From contig JAJFBJ010000024.1 of the NCBI GenBank assembly GCA_020697375.1, positions 1-38,948 on the forward strand: DNA of 38,948 nucleotides, read 5' to 3'. Position numbers and translations under genes: made by a program. This DNA comes from Nitrospira sp. (GTDB taxonomy: Bacteria > Nitrospirota > Nitrospiria > Nitrospirales > Nitrospiraceae). Each line of letters begins with the position of its first letter. Position 1 is the first letter of the stretch. Below the pieces are notes generated by a model. That model saw nothing but the letters and a program-made list of their open reading frames with translations. It made no database searches and was not told where the DNA came from. Below are positions 19,037 to 27,469 of this stretch, piece by piece.

Positions 19037-19999
19037 TCATGACCGAGGCAGCGTGCTGGAGAGAGATACGTGCGCCGCCGCCTCGTGAAGCTGCGCACGA
19101 GCCGCTTCTACATCCAGCGTGATTTGACGGGTCAGGTCCACTGGTGATTCAAAGGTTTGATCCTCGCGGACAAAACCGATGAGCTGCACTCGAATTGATT
19201 CTCCATAGAGCTCAAGCCGATTGTCGAGGATCGATACTTCCATCAAGCGTTCACCCGCGCCGAACGTGGGACTGGTACCGATATACACGACAGAATCGAA
19301 GCAGGTCTCATTCCAGATGGTTCGCGCAGCATAGACGCCATCAGGCGGAATGACGCGCCCCATGGGAAGGCGAACGTTAGCGGTCGGCCAGCCAAGCTGG
19401 GTCCCGCGCTGGGCTCCCGGAACGACCGTCCCGTCGATGCTATAGGGTCGTCCAAGAAACCGGATGGCTTTTCGCAACTCGCCCGCCTGAATCATCTGAC
19501 GAATGCGCGTGGAGCTTACCACCTCGCCATCGATGGTCACGGGAGGCATGGGATGGACGCGGAACCCGAGTTGGGCGCCGAATTCGAGTAGATCCGTAAT
19601 GCGGCCGGCGCGGCCCTTTCCAAATGCAAAATGTTCTCCGATAAACAATTCCCGCGTACCGATGCCATCACACAACACCTGCCTTGCAAACTGTGCCGGA
19701 CTCAATTCGGCAAAGGCCCGAGTAAACTCGAGAAAGACTACTTCATCGATACCTGCTGCTTCGAAGAGGGCAAGCTTTTCTTCCGGCGTCGTCAGGAACT
19801 TGAGATTGACCTGCGGGGCGAGAATTTTGACCGGGTGCGGATCGAAGGTCAGCACCAATGCCGTGCCGGCTTTTCGCCTGGCCGCCTCCACCACTCGTTG
19901 CAGGAGGGATCGGTGCCCGCAGTGATGGCCGTCGAAATTGCCGATAGTCACCACCGAATAGGGCCTGGGCGCCGAGGTGAACCCGCGATAAATTTTCAT
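19037..19999 (-). CDS. ribF: Bifunctional riboflavin kinase / FAD synthetase
   Basis: From the ATG at 19999 this is a 320-residue enzyme that makes FMN and then FAD. The N-terminal nucleotidyltransferase half has [15 protein letters not shown], where most relatives read GNFDGVHLGH; the two histidines of the HxGH motif are kept. [16 protein letters not shown] ends this half. The C-terminal flavokinase half shows [11 protein letters not shown] and PPDGVYAA. The frame is open to 20119, but the ATG at 19999 overlaps the hemB stop by four bases (ATGA) and matches family length. Translational coupling to hemB is likely. Confidence 0.95.
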   Translation of the reverse strand: MKIYRGFTSAPRPYSVVTIGNFDGHHCGHRSLLQRVVEAARRKAGTALVLTFDPHPVKILAPQVNLKFLTTPEEKLALFEAAGIDEVVFLEFTRAFAELSPAQFARQVLCDGIGTRELFIGEHFAFGKGRAGRITDLLEFGAQLGFRVHPMPPVTIDGEVVSSTRIRQMIQAGELRKAIRFLGRPYSIDGTVVPGAQRGTQLGWPTANVRLPMGRVIPPDGVYAARTIWNETCFDSVVYIGTSPTFGAGERLMEVSILDNRLELYGESIRVQLIGFVREDQTFESPVDLTRQITLDVEAARAQLHEAAAHVSLSSTLPRS

Positions 20000-20979
20000 G
20001 CCGGTCGGGACTGCAAAAATGTGGCGGCCTCTTTGGCAAAATAGGTCAGGATCATATCGGCCCCGGCGCGTTTGATCGAGAGGAGCGACTCCTGCCTGGC
20101 ACGGGATTCGTCCAACCATCCGGCCTGGGCGGCGGCCTTGATCATGCTGTATTCTCCGCTCACCTGATAGGCCGCAATCGGCAGAAGGGTTCCTTCACGC
20201 GCCGCGCTGATGACATCCAGGTACGGCATGGCCGGCTTCACCATAATGATGTCGGCTCCCTCTTCGATATCGAGTTGAATCTCGCGCAGAGCTTCGCGCT
20301 TGTTGGACGGATCCATTTGGTAGGACTGCCGATCCCCGAACTGCGGGCTGGAATGGGCAGCATCACGGAAGGGCGCGTAGAAGCATGAGGCGAATTTCGC
20401 CGCATAGGCCATGATGGGAACGTCAACGAATCCTGCCCGATCCAATTCGTCGCGGATCGCGGCCACCCGTCCGTCCATCATGTCGGAGGGCGCGACCATG
20501 TCGGCGCCCGCCTGGGCATGAGTTCTTGCCATGGCCCGGAGGCAATCCAACGTCTCATCATTGAGGATCTTGCCTCGCCGAACGATGCCGCAATGGCCGT
20601 GACTCGTATACTCGTCGATGCAGACATCGGTGATCAGCGCGAGATCCGGCACCTGTTCCTTGAGCGTGCGCAAGGCGCGCTGCACGATTCCGTCCGGGTC
20701 ATACCCGGAACTACCGGTCTCGTCCTTGTGATCCGGGATGCCGAAGAGGATTATCGCCGGGATGCCGAGCGCCTTCACCTCGAGCGCTTCCTTGATCAGG
20801 ACATCGATGGAAAGCCGCGATTGTCCCGGCATGGAAGCGATCGGCTCGCGGAGTCCCTGTCCTTCCGTGACGAATACAGGGTAGATCAAGTCATTCGGCG
20901 TCAGCGCCGTTTCACGGATCATCCGCCGCAGCGGTTCCTTTTCACGCAGGCGTCGAAGGCGCTGAATCGGAAAGGCCAT
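19996..20979 (-). CDS. hemB: Delta-aminolevulinic acid dehydratase (porphobilinogen synthase)
   Basis: A 327-residue TIM-barrel enzyme that condenses two 5-aminolevulinates to porphobilinogen. The Schiff-base lysines are Lys195 (MAYAAKFAS) and Lys248 ([12 protein letters not shown]). The metal-loop region reads [14 protein letters not shown]: Cys120 and Cys130 are present but the middle position is Asp122, a mix of the zinc (Cys-Cys-Cys) and magnesium (Ala-Asp-Asp) types. It lies six bases after the CBS gene and is coupled to ribF. With hemA, hemC and cobA/hemD it completes the path from glutamyl-tRNA (bar hemL) to uroporphyrinogen III. Confidence 0.97.
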   Translation of the reverse strand: MAFPIQRLRRLREKEPLRRMIRETALTPNDLIYPVFVTEGQGLREPIASMPGQSRLSIDVLIKEALEVKALGIPAIILFGIPDHKDETGSSGYDPDGIVQRALRTLKEQVPDLALITDVCIDEYTSHGHCGIVRRGKILNDETLDCLRAMARTHAQAGADMVAPSDMMDGRVAAIRDELDRAGFVDVPIMAYAAKFASCFYAPFRDAAHSSPQFGDRQSYQMDPSNKREALREIQLDIEEGADIIMVKPAMPYLDVISAAREGTLLPIAAYQVSGEYSMIKAAAQAGWLDESRARQESLLSIKRAGADMILTYFAKEAATFLQSRPA

Positions 20980-20985
20980 CGTGGA

Positions 20986-21378
20986 TCATTTCCTCGGCAG
21001 ATTGGTCAAGAACACCACCAAATCACGGACCGAAATCATGCCGACAAGCTGTCCATCCTTCGTCACTCCGAGATGGCGCAGATGGGTTTGCGCCATCAGG
21101 TCATTCGCATCCAAGAGCGTTTTATTTTCTTCAATTGTGACGAGCGGCGCGGACATGATCTGTTCGACCGTCGTCTTGGTCGTGTCGGCTCCGGTGGCGA
21201 CGACGCGCCGCACCATGTCCGTGTCGGTGATAATGCCGATCACATCTTTGCCGTTCGTAACGAATAGACTGCCGATGTTGCGGTCGCGCATGATCCGACC
21301 CGCAGTGCGCACGTCCATATCGCGCTCGACGCTGATGAACTTGTCCTTTGGAACCATGAATGACTTGACTGGCACCAT
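20986..21378 (-). CDS. Two-CBS-domain protein
   Basis: A 130-residue protein made almost entirely of a tandem CBS pair (Bateman module): the first about residues 8-65 (VRTAGRIMRDRNIGSLFVT and VIGIITDTDMVRRV), the second about 72-126 (MSAPLVTIEENKTLLDANDLMAQ and LVGMISVRDLV). Such stand-alone modules bind adenine nucleotides or other ligands and regulate partners. It has no catalytic domain. It sits between cobA/hemD and hemB, six bases before hemB, so a role in sensing energy or controlling tetrapyrrole synthesis can be imagined, but nothing in the sequence proves it. Confidence 0.88.
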   Translation of the reverse strand: MVPVKSFMVPKDKFISVERDMDVRTAGRIMRDRNIGSLFVTNGKDVIGIITDTDMVRRVVATGADTTKTTVEQIMSAPLVTIEENKTLLDANDLMAQTHLRHLGVTKDGQLVGMISVRDLVVFLTNLPRK

Positions 21379-21428
21379 GCCGCTTCCTCCCTCATAGTAA
21401 GTATAACCCGATGATCAATCTGACACGC

Positions 21429-22994
21429 TCACTGCATCGCCGCCGAGGTGGGCCGGTGATGCAGGTGGTTCACAACATACTGTACGATGGCATCCGCAAG
21501 CGCAGGAACTGTATTCTGCGCAGCCATAATCTGCACGGTGAGGCCGGCCTCGCGCGCGGTAGCCGCGGTAATAGGGCCGATACAGGCGACGGTTGTCTCT
21601 CCGACCGATCGCAGCATCTCATTCGCATTCGGAAAAAGGTCCACGAAGTTCCGCACCGTCGATGAACTCGTAAAGGAAATGACGTCGATCGCGCGTACAC
21701 GGAGTTGTTCCATCAGTCGATCGGTTTCAGTCGCAGGAGGGATCGTGCGGTAGACCGGCACGACATCCACCTCAGCGCCCTGTAGGCGCAATTGATCCGG
21801 AAGGACGTCCCTCGCCACCAATGCCCGTGGAATCAGGACTCTCGCCCCTTGCATCTGCCGGTGGGCCAGAGCTTCCAAAATTCCTTCCGCCTGGAACTGC
21901 GCCGGGATTACATCGGAGCGCAGGCCATAGACTGCCAACGCTTCCGCGGTGCGCGGCCCGATACAGCAAATGTTAAGCCCGGCCAAGACACGCACATCGC
22001 GCTGGCTTTCCAATAAACGGTTCATGAACGGGGCAATCCCGTTGGCACTCGTGAAAATCAACCAGTTGTAAGTTGACAGCCGCTCCAGAGCCCGATCGAG
22101 CGGAACCCAATCCTCAGGCGGAACAATCGCGATGGTCGGACATTCCACCGCTTCTCCTCCCGAAACCGCAATCAAACGAGAGAACTCGGGTGCCTGCGCC
22201 TTCGGCCTTGTCACGAGGACGCGTTTCCCGAATAGAGGCCGACGCTCGAACCAGTTCAAATGCTCCCTGAGACGGACAACCTCTCCTACCACGATGACGG
22301 TGGGTGGTTCCAGGCGCGCTGCGGCGGACTTGTCCACAATATCGTCCAGGGTTCCCACGACCGTCTGCTGCGACATGCGCGTTCCCCAGCGGATGACGGC
22401 AGCCGGCGTCGTACCCTCCTTCCCCTCCGCGCGGAGACATCGGACGATCTTCGGCAGATTCGTCATGCCCATGAGAAACACCAACGTTCCATGCGCCATA
22501 GCCAAGCGCGGCCATTCGATACCACTCCGGTCTTTCGTGGGATCTTCATGGCCGGTGACGAAGGTGACGGTGGAGGCCATCGTGCGGTGGGTCACGGGAA
22601 TCCCCGCATAGGCAGGAGCCGCCACGGCCGCCGTCACCCCCGGCACAACCTCAAACTCCAGACCAGCGATCGCAACGGCTTCCGCCTCTTCTCCGCCTCG
22701 CCCGAATACGAACGGGTCTCCGCCTTTCAGGCGCACGACGGTTTTTCCTGCCCGGGCACGATCGATCATCAAACGATTGATCTCCGATTGGTCGCGGTAC
22801 CGGCCACGTCCGCGGCGGCCTACGTAAAGCCGTTCAGCCTGCGGAGCGGCATGCCCCAACAACGCCTCGTTGGCCAGATAATCGTATAAAATAACATCGG
22901 CCTGCTCCAGGCATTCCTTCCCGCGTAAGGTCAACAATTTTGGATCGCCGGGACCGGCACCGACCAAGAAAATCTTTCCAGCTCGCATGCTCAT
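21429..22994 (-). CDS. cobA-hemD: Uroporphyrinogen-III C-methyltransferase / uroporphyrinogen-III synthase fusion
   Basis: A 521-residue fusion. Residues about 5-245 are a SAM-dependent uroporphyrinogen-III methyltransferase: VGAGPGDPKLLTLRG, then VVRLKGGDPFVFGRGGEEAE, VVPGVTAAVAAPAYAGIPVTHR and LVFLMGM. Residues about 260-510 are uroporphyrinogen-III synthase (HemD): GKRVLVTRPKAQAPEFSRLI, WLIFTSANGI, VDVVPVYRT and DVISFTSSSTVRNF. The synthase closes the ring and the methylase makes precorrin-2 for sirohaem, cobalamin or haem d1, so one polypeptide sits at the branch point. This fusion is known in several phyla. It starts five bases after hemC. Confidence 0.96.
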   Translation of the reverse strand: MSMRAGKIFLVGAGPGDPKLLTLRGKECLEQADVILYDYLANEALLGHAAPQAERLYVGRRGRGRYRDQSEINRLMIDRARAGKTVVRLKGGDPFVFGRGGEEAEAVAIAGLEFEVVPGVTAAVAAPAYAGIPVTHRTMASTVTFVTGHEDPTKDRSGIEWPRLAMAHGTLVFLMGMTNLPKIVRCLRAEGKEGTTPAAVIRWGTRMSQQTVVGTLDDIVDKSAAARLEPPTVIVVGEVVRLREHLNWFERRPLFGKRVLVTRPKAQAPEFSRLIAVSGGEAVECPTIAIVPPEDWVPLDRALERLSTYNWLIFTSANGIAPFMNRLLESQRDVRVLAGLNICCIGPRTAEALAVYGLRSDVIPAQFQAEGILEALAHRQMQGARVLIPRALVARDVLPDQLRLQGAEVDVVPVYRTIPPATETDRLMEQLRVRAIDVISFTSSSTVRNFVDLFPNANEMLRSVGETTVACIGPITAATAREAGLTVQIMAAQNTVPALADAIVQYVVNHLHHRPTSAAMQ

Positions 22995-22999
22995 GAAAA

Positions 23000-23932
23000 T
23001 CAGGCCTGTCCGTAGATTTCCTTTAAAATTACATCGCCACCCTCGGCCAATAGACGCTCCGCAAGCTGGATTCCGAGGCGCTGTGGCTCCGTTACTGCGC
23101 CTCGCGCTTGATGGCGAAGCACCCGCCGGCCGTCCACGCTGGCCACCAGGCCATCCAGCGTCAGGGTATCCCCTTCAATGACTGCGTGGGCGGCGATGGG
23201 AACCTGGCATCCTCCTTCAAGCCGATGGAGCAGCGCCCGTTCCGCCGTAACGGTGATGCGAGTGGGCGGGTGCTCAAACCGGCTCAGGATATCGCGGACG
23301 CGCGAATCATCGCTGCGCGCTTCAATGCCAAGGGCGCCCTGAGCGATGGCAGGTAGGCAAATGTAAACAGGCAGGTATTCGGTAATCTCATGTTCCCATG
23401 CCAGCCGTTTCAAGCCGGCTGCGGCCAGGACAATTGCGTCGAACTGGCCCTCGCGGAGTTTTCTCAACCGCGTATCCAGGTTACCCCGGAGCATCTCGAT
23501 CGTGAAATCAGGCCGATAATGCAGGAGTTGGGTTTGTCTGCGCAAACTACTGGTGCCGATTCGAGCGCCCTGCCGTAGTTGATCCAGCCGACAGCCATCG
23601 CGGATGATCAACGCATCTCGCGGATCTTCACGGGGGGGAATGCACACAATATCCAATCCTTCCGGCAAAGCAGTCGGTACGTCCTTCATGCTGTGCACCG
23701 CCAAGTCGATTTCTCTGCTCAACAGCGCGTCCTCAATTTCTTTCACGAATAGACCCTTCCCGCCTATTTTGGCAAGCGGGACATCGAGGATCTTATCGCC
23801 CGATGTTTGAATGCGCCTGAGAGAGATTTCGAGACCCGGCGCTAATTCCTGAAGACGCGCCTGAACCCACTGGCTCTGTTGCACGGCCAACTTGCTGCCG
23901 CGAGTACCGAGAATGAGGGTCGAGCGATTCAT
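23000..23932 (-). CDS. hemC: Hydroxymethylbilane synthase (porphobilinogen deaminase)
   Basis: A 310-residue enzyme that links four porphobilinogens into hydroxymethylbilane. The dipyrromethane cofactor attaches to Cys242 in LEGGCQVPIAA. The N-terminal GTRGSKLAVQQSQWV, the GGKGLFVKEIEDALL segment and the catalytic Asp in AVHSMKDVPT are all present. GTSSLRRQTQL and LRGNLDTRLRKL supply the expected arginines. Length is standard. It lies 83 bases after hemA and five bases before cobA/hemD. Confidence 0.97.
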   Translation of the reverse strand: MNRSTLILGTRGSKLAVQQSQWVQARLQELAPGLEISLRRIQTSGDKILDVPLAKIGGKGLFVKEIEDALLSREIDLAVHSMKDVPTALPEGLDIVCIPPREDPRDALIIRDGCRLDQLRQGARIGTSSLRRQTQLLHYRPDFTIEMLRGNLDTRLRKLREGQFDAIVLAAAGLKRLAWEHEITEYLPVYICLPAIAQGALGIEARSDDSRVRDILSRFEHPPTRITVTAERALLHRLEGGCQVPIAAHAVIEGDTLTLDGLVASVDGRRVLRHQARGAVTEPQRLGIQLAERLLAEGGDVILKEIYGQA

Positions 23933-24015
23933 ATGCGACCGCGCTCTTGTCGATCAATCACAGTTTTGTCCCATGTGCTCCGGCTTCTCATCATAGGCAT
24001 TCCCTCCGGATATCC

Positions 24016-25422
24016 CTAACTCACGCGCCGGCCTCGAGTAGTGATCTTTTTTTGCAGCAATGAGGTTTCAGAAAGCAGGCCGGAACCATTACTTGAGGCA
24101 TTCCTCTCCTGCTCAGCCGAGTTGACGGCTTGCCCGGCCTGTTGTTCGCAGGATGAGTCTTCAAGGTTGAAGAACCGACGCGCGGCATCCACATAGGCGG
24201 CGCCGCTGGAAGAGGTGGCTTCCGCTTTCAACGTCACCATCGTGCCATGCATCATCTTATTGACAATGGCGGATGCCATCGCCTCCACGGCGGCTCGGTC
24301 TTCGGATGACAGATGCGCCAGCCGGGCCAGTATCTTATCCACTTCGCGCCGCTTGATGTCCTCGGTCCGATTCCGCAACGCCACGATCGTCGGCGTCACC
24401 TCCAGGGATTGAAGCCACTGCCCGAGCACCGAAACCTCCTCGATCACCATCTGCTCGGCTTTCGACGCTTCACGCAAACGATCCTCCCGGTTTTGTTCCA
24501 CGCGCATGTGGAGGTCGTCGATATCGAAGAGGAACGCATCGTCGATCGGGCGAACGGCGGGATCGATGTTCCGCGGCACGGAGATGTCGATCAAAAACAT
24601 GGGGCGATTCATTCGTTGTCTCATTGCGCGCTGAACATCATCGGCGTTGACCAGATAATGCGCGGCTCCGGTAGACACCAGGACGATGTCGGCACCGGCC
24701 AGTTCCGTCTTATAGTCGTCGAACGGAACAGCGGTGCCATTGAATTGCTGGGCCAATTCCATCCCATGCTGAAAATTACGCGTCGTAATCCGAACCTGGC
24801 GCACCCCATTGGCGATCAAGTGACGAGCCGCCAGCTTCGCCATTTCACCGGCCCCGATCAACAACACTGTTTTCTCGCTCAGATTCGAAAATATTTTTTT
24901 GGCCAATTCGACCGCCGCATAACTCACGGACACGGCTGTCTCGGCGATTTTGGTTTCGGTGCGTACCCGTTTCGCCACCGAAATGGCTTTCTTCACGATC
25001 TTATTGAGAAATAGCCCGGACGACTTATGCGTCAATGCCACTTCGAACGCATCCTTGATCTGCCCTAGAATTTGAGACTCGCCGACGATCATTGAGTCCA
25101 GACTGGAGGCGACACGGAATAAATGTCCGATGGCCCGATCACCGGCATGCCAATAGAGATGGGGGGTCAAATGTTCGGACGAGAGGGAGAGGTGGGTGTC
25201 CGCCAGGAATTCCTGCACACGACCGTATCCAAGTTCCAGATCTTCGACGACGGCGTACACTTCCACGCGGTTACAGGTCGAAAGCAGGAGGCCTTCGCGG
25301 ATTCCCGGATAGGCACAGAGCCGGCTCAGCGCTTCCCTGAGTCGGCTCTCGGGAACGGCGAGTTTTTCTCGGATTTCGACCGGCGCTGTCTTGTGGCTCA
25401 ACCCGACAACGATGACGTGCAT
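24016..25422 (-). CDS. hemA: Glutamyl-tRNA reductase
   Basis: A 468-residue enzyme that reduces glutamyl-tRNA-Glu with NADPH to glutamate-1-semialdehyde, the first committed step of C5 haem synthesis. Catalytic Cys50 lies in LLLSTCNRVEVY; the opening VVGLSHKTAPVEIREK is classic. The Rossmann NADPH domain has VLLIGAGEMAKLAARHL near residue 185, and the C-terminal dimerisation domain starts around 315. About 50 residues at the end are low-complexity and not part of the family core. It begins only one base after the stop of the upstream CcsA/HemX-like gene, a pairing seen in other bacteria (hemX-hemA). Confidence 0.97.
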   Translation of the reverse strand: MHVIVVGLSHKTAPVEIREKLAVPESRLREALSRLCAYPGIREGLLLSTCNRVEVYAVVEDLELGYGRVQEFLADTHLSLSSEHLTPHLYWHAGDRAIGHLFRVASSLDSMIVGESQILGQIKDAFEVALTHKSSGLFLNKIVKKAISVAKRVRTETKIAETAVSVSYAAVELAKKIFSNLSEKTVLLIGAGEMAKLAARHLIANGVRQVRITTRNFQHGMELAQQFNGTAVPFDDYKTELAGADIVLVSTGAAHYLVNADDVQRAMRQRMNRPMFLIDISVPRNIDPAVRPIDDAFLFDIDDLHMRVEQNREDRLREASKAEQMVIEEVSVLGQWLQSLEVTPTIVALRNRTEDIKRREVDKILARLAHLSSEDRAAVEAMASAIVNKMMHGTMVTLKAEATSSSGAAYVDAARRFFNLEDSSCEQQAGQAVNSAEQERNASSNGSGLLSETSLLQKKITTRGRRVS

Positions 25423-25423
25423 G

Positions 25424-26230
25424 TCAGGACACCGACCCGTGGCTTTTCAGGACGACTCCGATCAGCGTCAAAATGACACCCGCAAACCCGATGATCGTCA
25501 GATAGGCTGCTCGTTTGGCCCGCCATCCGATAGTGAGACGACCGACAAGCACTGCAAAATAAAAGCCCCAAGTCACCATGGCCCATGTCTGCTCCGGATT
25601 CCAATTCACATACGTTCCGCGGACGATTTCAGCCGAGAAGGCGCCGCTGATGATGCCCAGGGTAAGAAGCGGAAATCCCATGACGATGGACTGCTGGTTC
25701 AGATGATCGAGATAGTCGAGCGCGGGCAGTTTGGCATAGAGTACATTGAAGCGCTTGGACTTGAGAAGACCGTCCTGAATGAGATACATCACTCCCGCAA
25801 CGAAGGCGATGGCAAATCCAACGGTCCCCAACATACTGAGAGTGACATGCACCCAGAGCGTTTTGAAAACCGGTTGCAAATTGGACACTTCGTCTGAGCG
25901 AAACGCTGCGGCGGTCACCAGCGAGATGAGAGCGAGTGGAACGATGAACGAACCAAGGACGTGAAGTTGCCGGCGAAATTCGACGGCCAGAAACACGAGA
26001 ATGAGCATCCAAGAGAAAAATGAGAGTGCTTCGTGAAAGGTCGGAAGTTGTGCCTGACTGCCGTCGAACATTCTGGCTGCCAGCGCCAATGTGTGGGTGG
26101 CAAACCCGACGGCGGTGATCCCAAGCGATACCTTCGATAGAGTTTCTGCCCGCCGCGGCAGGTAGGCCAGATAGCACACGGTGCTCGCAAGGTACAGCGC
26201 CATCGTGAGCATGAAAAAGACCGAAGGCAT
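25424..26230 (-). CDS. CcsA/HemX-like cytochrome c assembly membrane protein
   Basis: A 268-residue integral membrane protein with about eight hydrophobic segments. It matches the CcmC/CcsA/HemX fold: a conserved periplasmic loop with the tryptophan-containing stretch NWNPEQTWAMVTWGFY (around residues 210-225), and histidines near membrane edges (His135 region WVHVTLSMLGTVGFA; HTLALAARM). Full-length CcsA/ResC handles haem for cytochrome c maturation, whereas shorter HemX next to hemA in Bacillus lowers HemA level. Position directly before hemA and short length favour HemX or a CcsA homologue; I cannot separate them. It is the first gene after the strong promoter at 26283-26312. Confidence 0.8.
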   Translation of the reverse strand: MPSVFFMLTMALYLASTVCYLAYLPRRAETLSKVSLGITAVGFATHTLALAARMFDGSQAQLPTFHEALSFFSWMLILVFLAVEFRRQLHVLGSFIVPLALISLVTAAAFRSDEVSNLQPVFKTLWVHVTLSMLGTVGFAIAFVAGVMYLIQDGLLKSKRFNVLYAKLPALDYLDHLNQQSIVMGFPLLTLGIISGAFSAEIVRGTYVNWNPEQTWAMVTWGFYFAVLVGRLTIGWRAKRAAYLTIIGFAGVILTLIGVVLKSHGSVS

Positions 26231-26282
26231 CTAGCCCTATCCTCGCAACATTTCAACGCAAAGCCGGTTTTTTGAACTGGAA

Positions 26283-26312
26283 ATTATATCGATGCGACGA
26301 GAACGGAGTCAA
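26283..26312 (-). promoter_or_regulatory. Strong sigma-70-type promoter for the ccsA/hem operon
   Basis: On the minus strand TTGACT (26307-26312) is followed after 18 bases by a perfect TATAAT (26283-26288). Transcription would start near 26276, giving a leader of about 46 bases. The promoter covers the start codon of the divergent rsmI-like gene (26292). Confidence 0.75.
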
Positions 26313-27044
26313 GGAAAGCACTTCCGACCGGATGGAATTCCCGGCACGTTGTTTGTCGTCGGCGTTCCGATCGGTCATCCTGACGATCTGACGATTCGCG
26401 CACTCGCCACATTTCGGAAGGTGACCTTGATTGCGACCAAGAACCCACCCGCGACCCACGCGCTGCTGGCGCACCATAACCTTGAAGCTGTCTTGACAAC
26501 CTACGATCGAGACAATGCGGTGGAAAAAGTGCCGATCCTGCTTGAGCGATTGGAAGGAGGAAGTCAGATTGCATTGGTATCGGACGGTGGAATGCCTGTC
26601 ATTTATGATCCTGGCCGACTACTCATCGCGGCGGCATTCAAGTCCGGCATCCCCATCGAAGTCATTCCTGGGACTTCTGCAATCCTAACTGCTGCAAGCA
26701 TTGCCGGACTGGACGGCAATGCATTCGTCTTTGAGGGGCGCTGGGCCGGTGACACACGAAGTATCAATAAACGGCTTCAATCCTTGCGATCCGAGCCCCG
26801 CACGATAATCATGTTCCCACCGGCACGAGCCGTCCGGAAAATCCTATCGCTGCTGTCGCAAGTCTTGGGGAACCGGCGGCTGGTCGCTGCCATTGATCTC
26901 ACTAAACAGACACAGAACATATTGAGGGGACGCGCGCTTGAACTGCTTGCAAATTATCACTTCCATGATGAATCGACGCAGGTGACATTGGTAATAGAGG
27001 GCAAGCGACCGGTAGGAAGAAAGCGCCAGAAAGAAGGTGAATAG
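26292..27044 (+). CDS. Divergent RsmI-family SAM-dependent methyltransferase
   Basis: A 250-residue tetrapyrrole-methylase-fold protein most like RsmI, which 2'-O-methylates C1402 of 16S rRNA. The opening GTLFVVGVPIGHPDDLTIRAL parallels the family GTLYVVATPIGNLxDIT, and ALVSDGGMPVIYDPG parallels ALVSDAGTPxISDPG. IPGTSAILTAASIAGL and LTKQTQNILRG also align. Yet the hallmark AEDTR is replaced by ATKNP, the Thr of SDAGTP by Met, and the C-terminal domain of RsmI is absent. So either substrate or activity may have changed. The ATG at 26292 is the only usable start; its ribosome site is weak. Its 3' end abuts the convergent tusA-like gene. Confidence 0.75.
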   Translation: MRRERSQGKHFRPDGIPGTLFVVGVPIGHPDDLTIRALATFRKVTLIATKNPPATHALLAHHNLEAVLTTYDRDNAVEKVPILLERLEGGSQIALVSDGGMPVIYDPGRLLIAAAFKSGIPIEVIPGTSAILTAASIAGLDGNAFVFEGRWAGDTRSINKRLQSLRSEPRTIIMFPPARAVRKILSLLSQVLGNRRLVAAIDLTKQTQNILRGRALELLANYHFHDESTQVTLVIEGKRPVGRKRQKEGE

Positions 27045-27305
27045 CTACTCGTCGAGACGTTTTCGTATCATGACGCGGTAGTAACGTTCCGTCCGCTCCT
27101 GAGAGAGCACATCGTGACCGTCATCACTGACGCTGCGAGGCACATTCCGAATGGGATCGCCATCATCGAGATGGACCAAGAGCAGTTGTCCGGCTGCCAT
27201 GCTCTCGAGTTTCAATTTGGTTTTCACAAAATTGTACGGGCATATTACGCCGCGGAGATCCAATTCTTCATCGGGCACTTGGAGATTCAGAGAAGTATCA
27301 GACAT
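27045..27305 (-). CDS. TusA/SirA-family sulfur-carrier-like protein
   Basis: An 86-residue protein of the TusA/YedF/SirA family. The motif DLRGVICPYNFVKTKLKLE (residues about 15-33) holds the family cysteine in CPYNFV, where TusA has CPxP. The beta-alpha-beta pattern and the central LLLVHLDDGDPIRNVPRSV stretch are typical. These proteins carry persulfide sulfur, for tRNA thiolation, molybdenum cofactor or dissimilatory sulfur metabolism. The Tyr in place of the usual Glu-Pro puts it in the CPYNFVK subgroup rather than E. coli TusA, so a specific role is not assigned. It has its own candidate promoter (27348-27376). Confidence 0.85.
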   Translation of the reverse strand: MSDTSLNLQVPDEELDLRGVICPYNFVKTKLKLESMAAGQLLLVHLDDGDPIRNVPRSVSDDGHDVLSQERTERYYRVMIRKRLDE

Positions 27306-27347
27306 GCGCGATCTCTGTGAGGGATGCCTGTGTTGACGTATGCTTGG

Positions 27348-27376
27348 ATGTTAGCAAGACCATCATATGCGTGCAA
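27348..27376 (-). promoter_or_regulatory. Candidate promoter for the tusA-like gene
   Basis: On the minus strand TTGCAC (27371-27376) is 17 bases from TAACAT (27348-27353), preceded by TGC as in extended -10 promoters. It lies after the terminator of the upstream exported-protein gene, so the tusA-like gene needs a promoter here. Confidence 0.5.
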
Positions 27377-27397
27377 GTGACTGCAGATGAACTTCGC

Positions 27398-27435
27398 AAA
27401 AATGAAAGCGGGATGCTTCGAGAGAAGCATCCCGC
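27398..27435 (-). terminator. Rho-independent terminator of the exported-protein gene
   Basis: A perfect 12-bp stem, 27408-27419 with 27424-27435 (arm GCGGGATGCTTC), closes a four-base loop. On the minus strand it is followed by TTTCATTTTT. No T-run follows on the plus strand, so it works for the minus-strand gene ending at 27470. Confidence 0.88.
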
Positions 27436-27469
27436 ATGACACAGCCAGCCATTCAATAACGGTCTAAGC

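Noticed and set aside
20518..21267. 249-codon frame opposite hemB and the CBS gene
   Set aside because: Spans two well-supported genes on the other strand and has no domain pattern.
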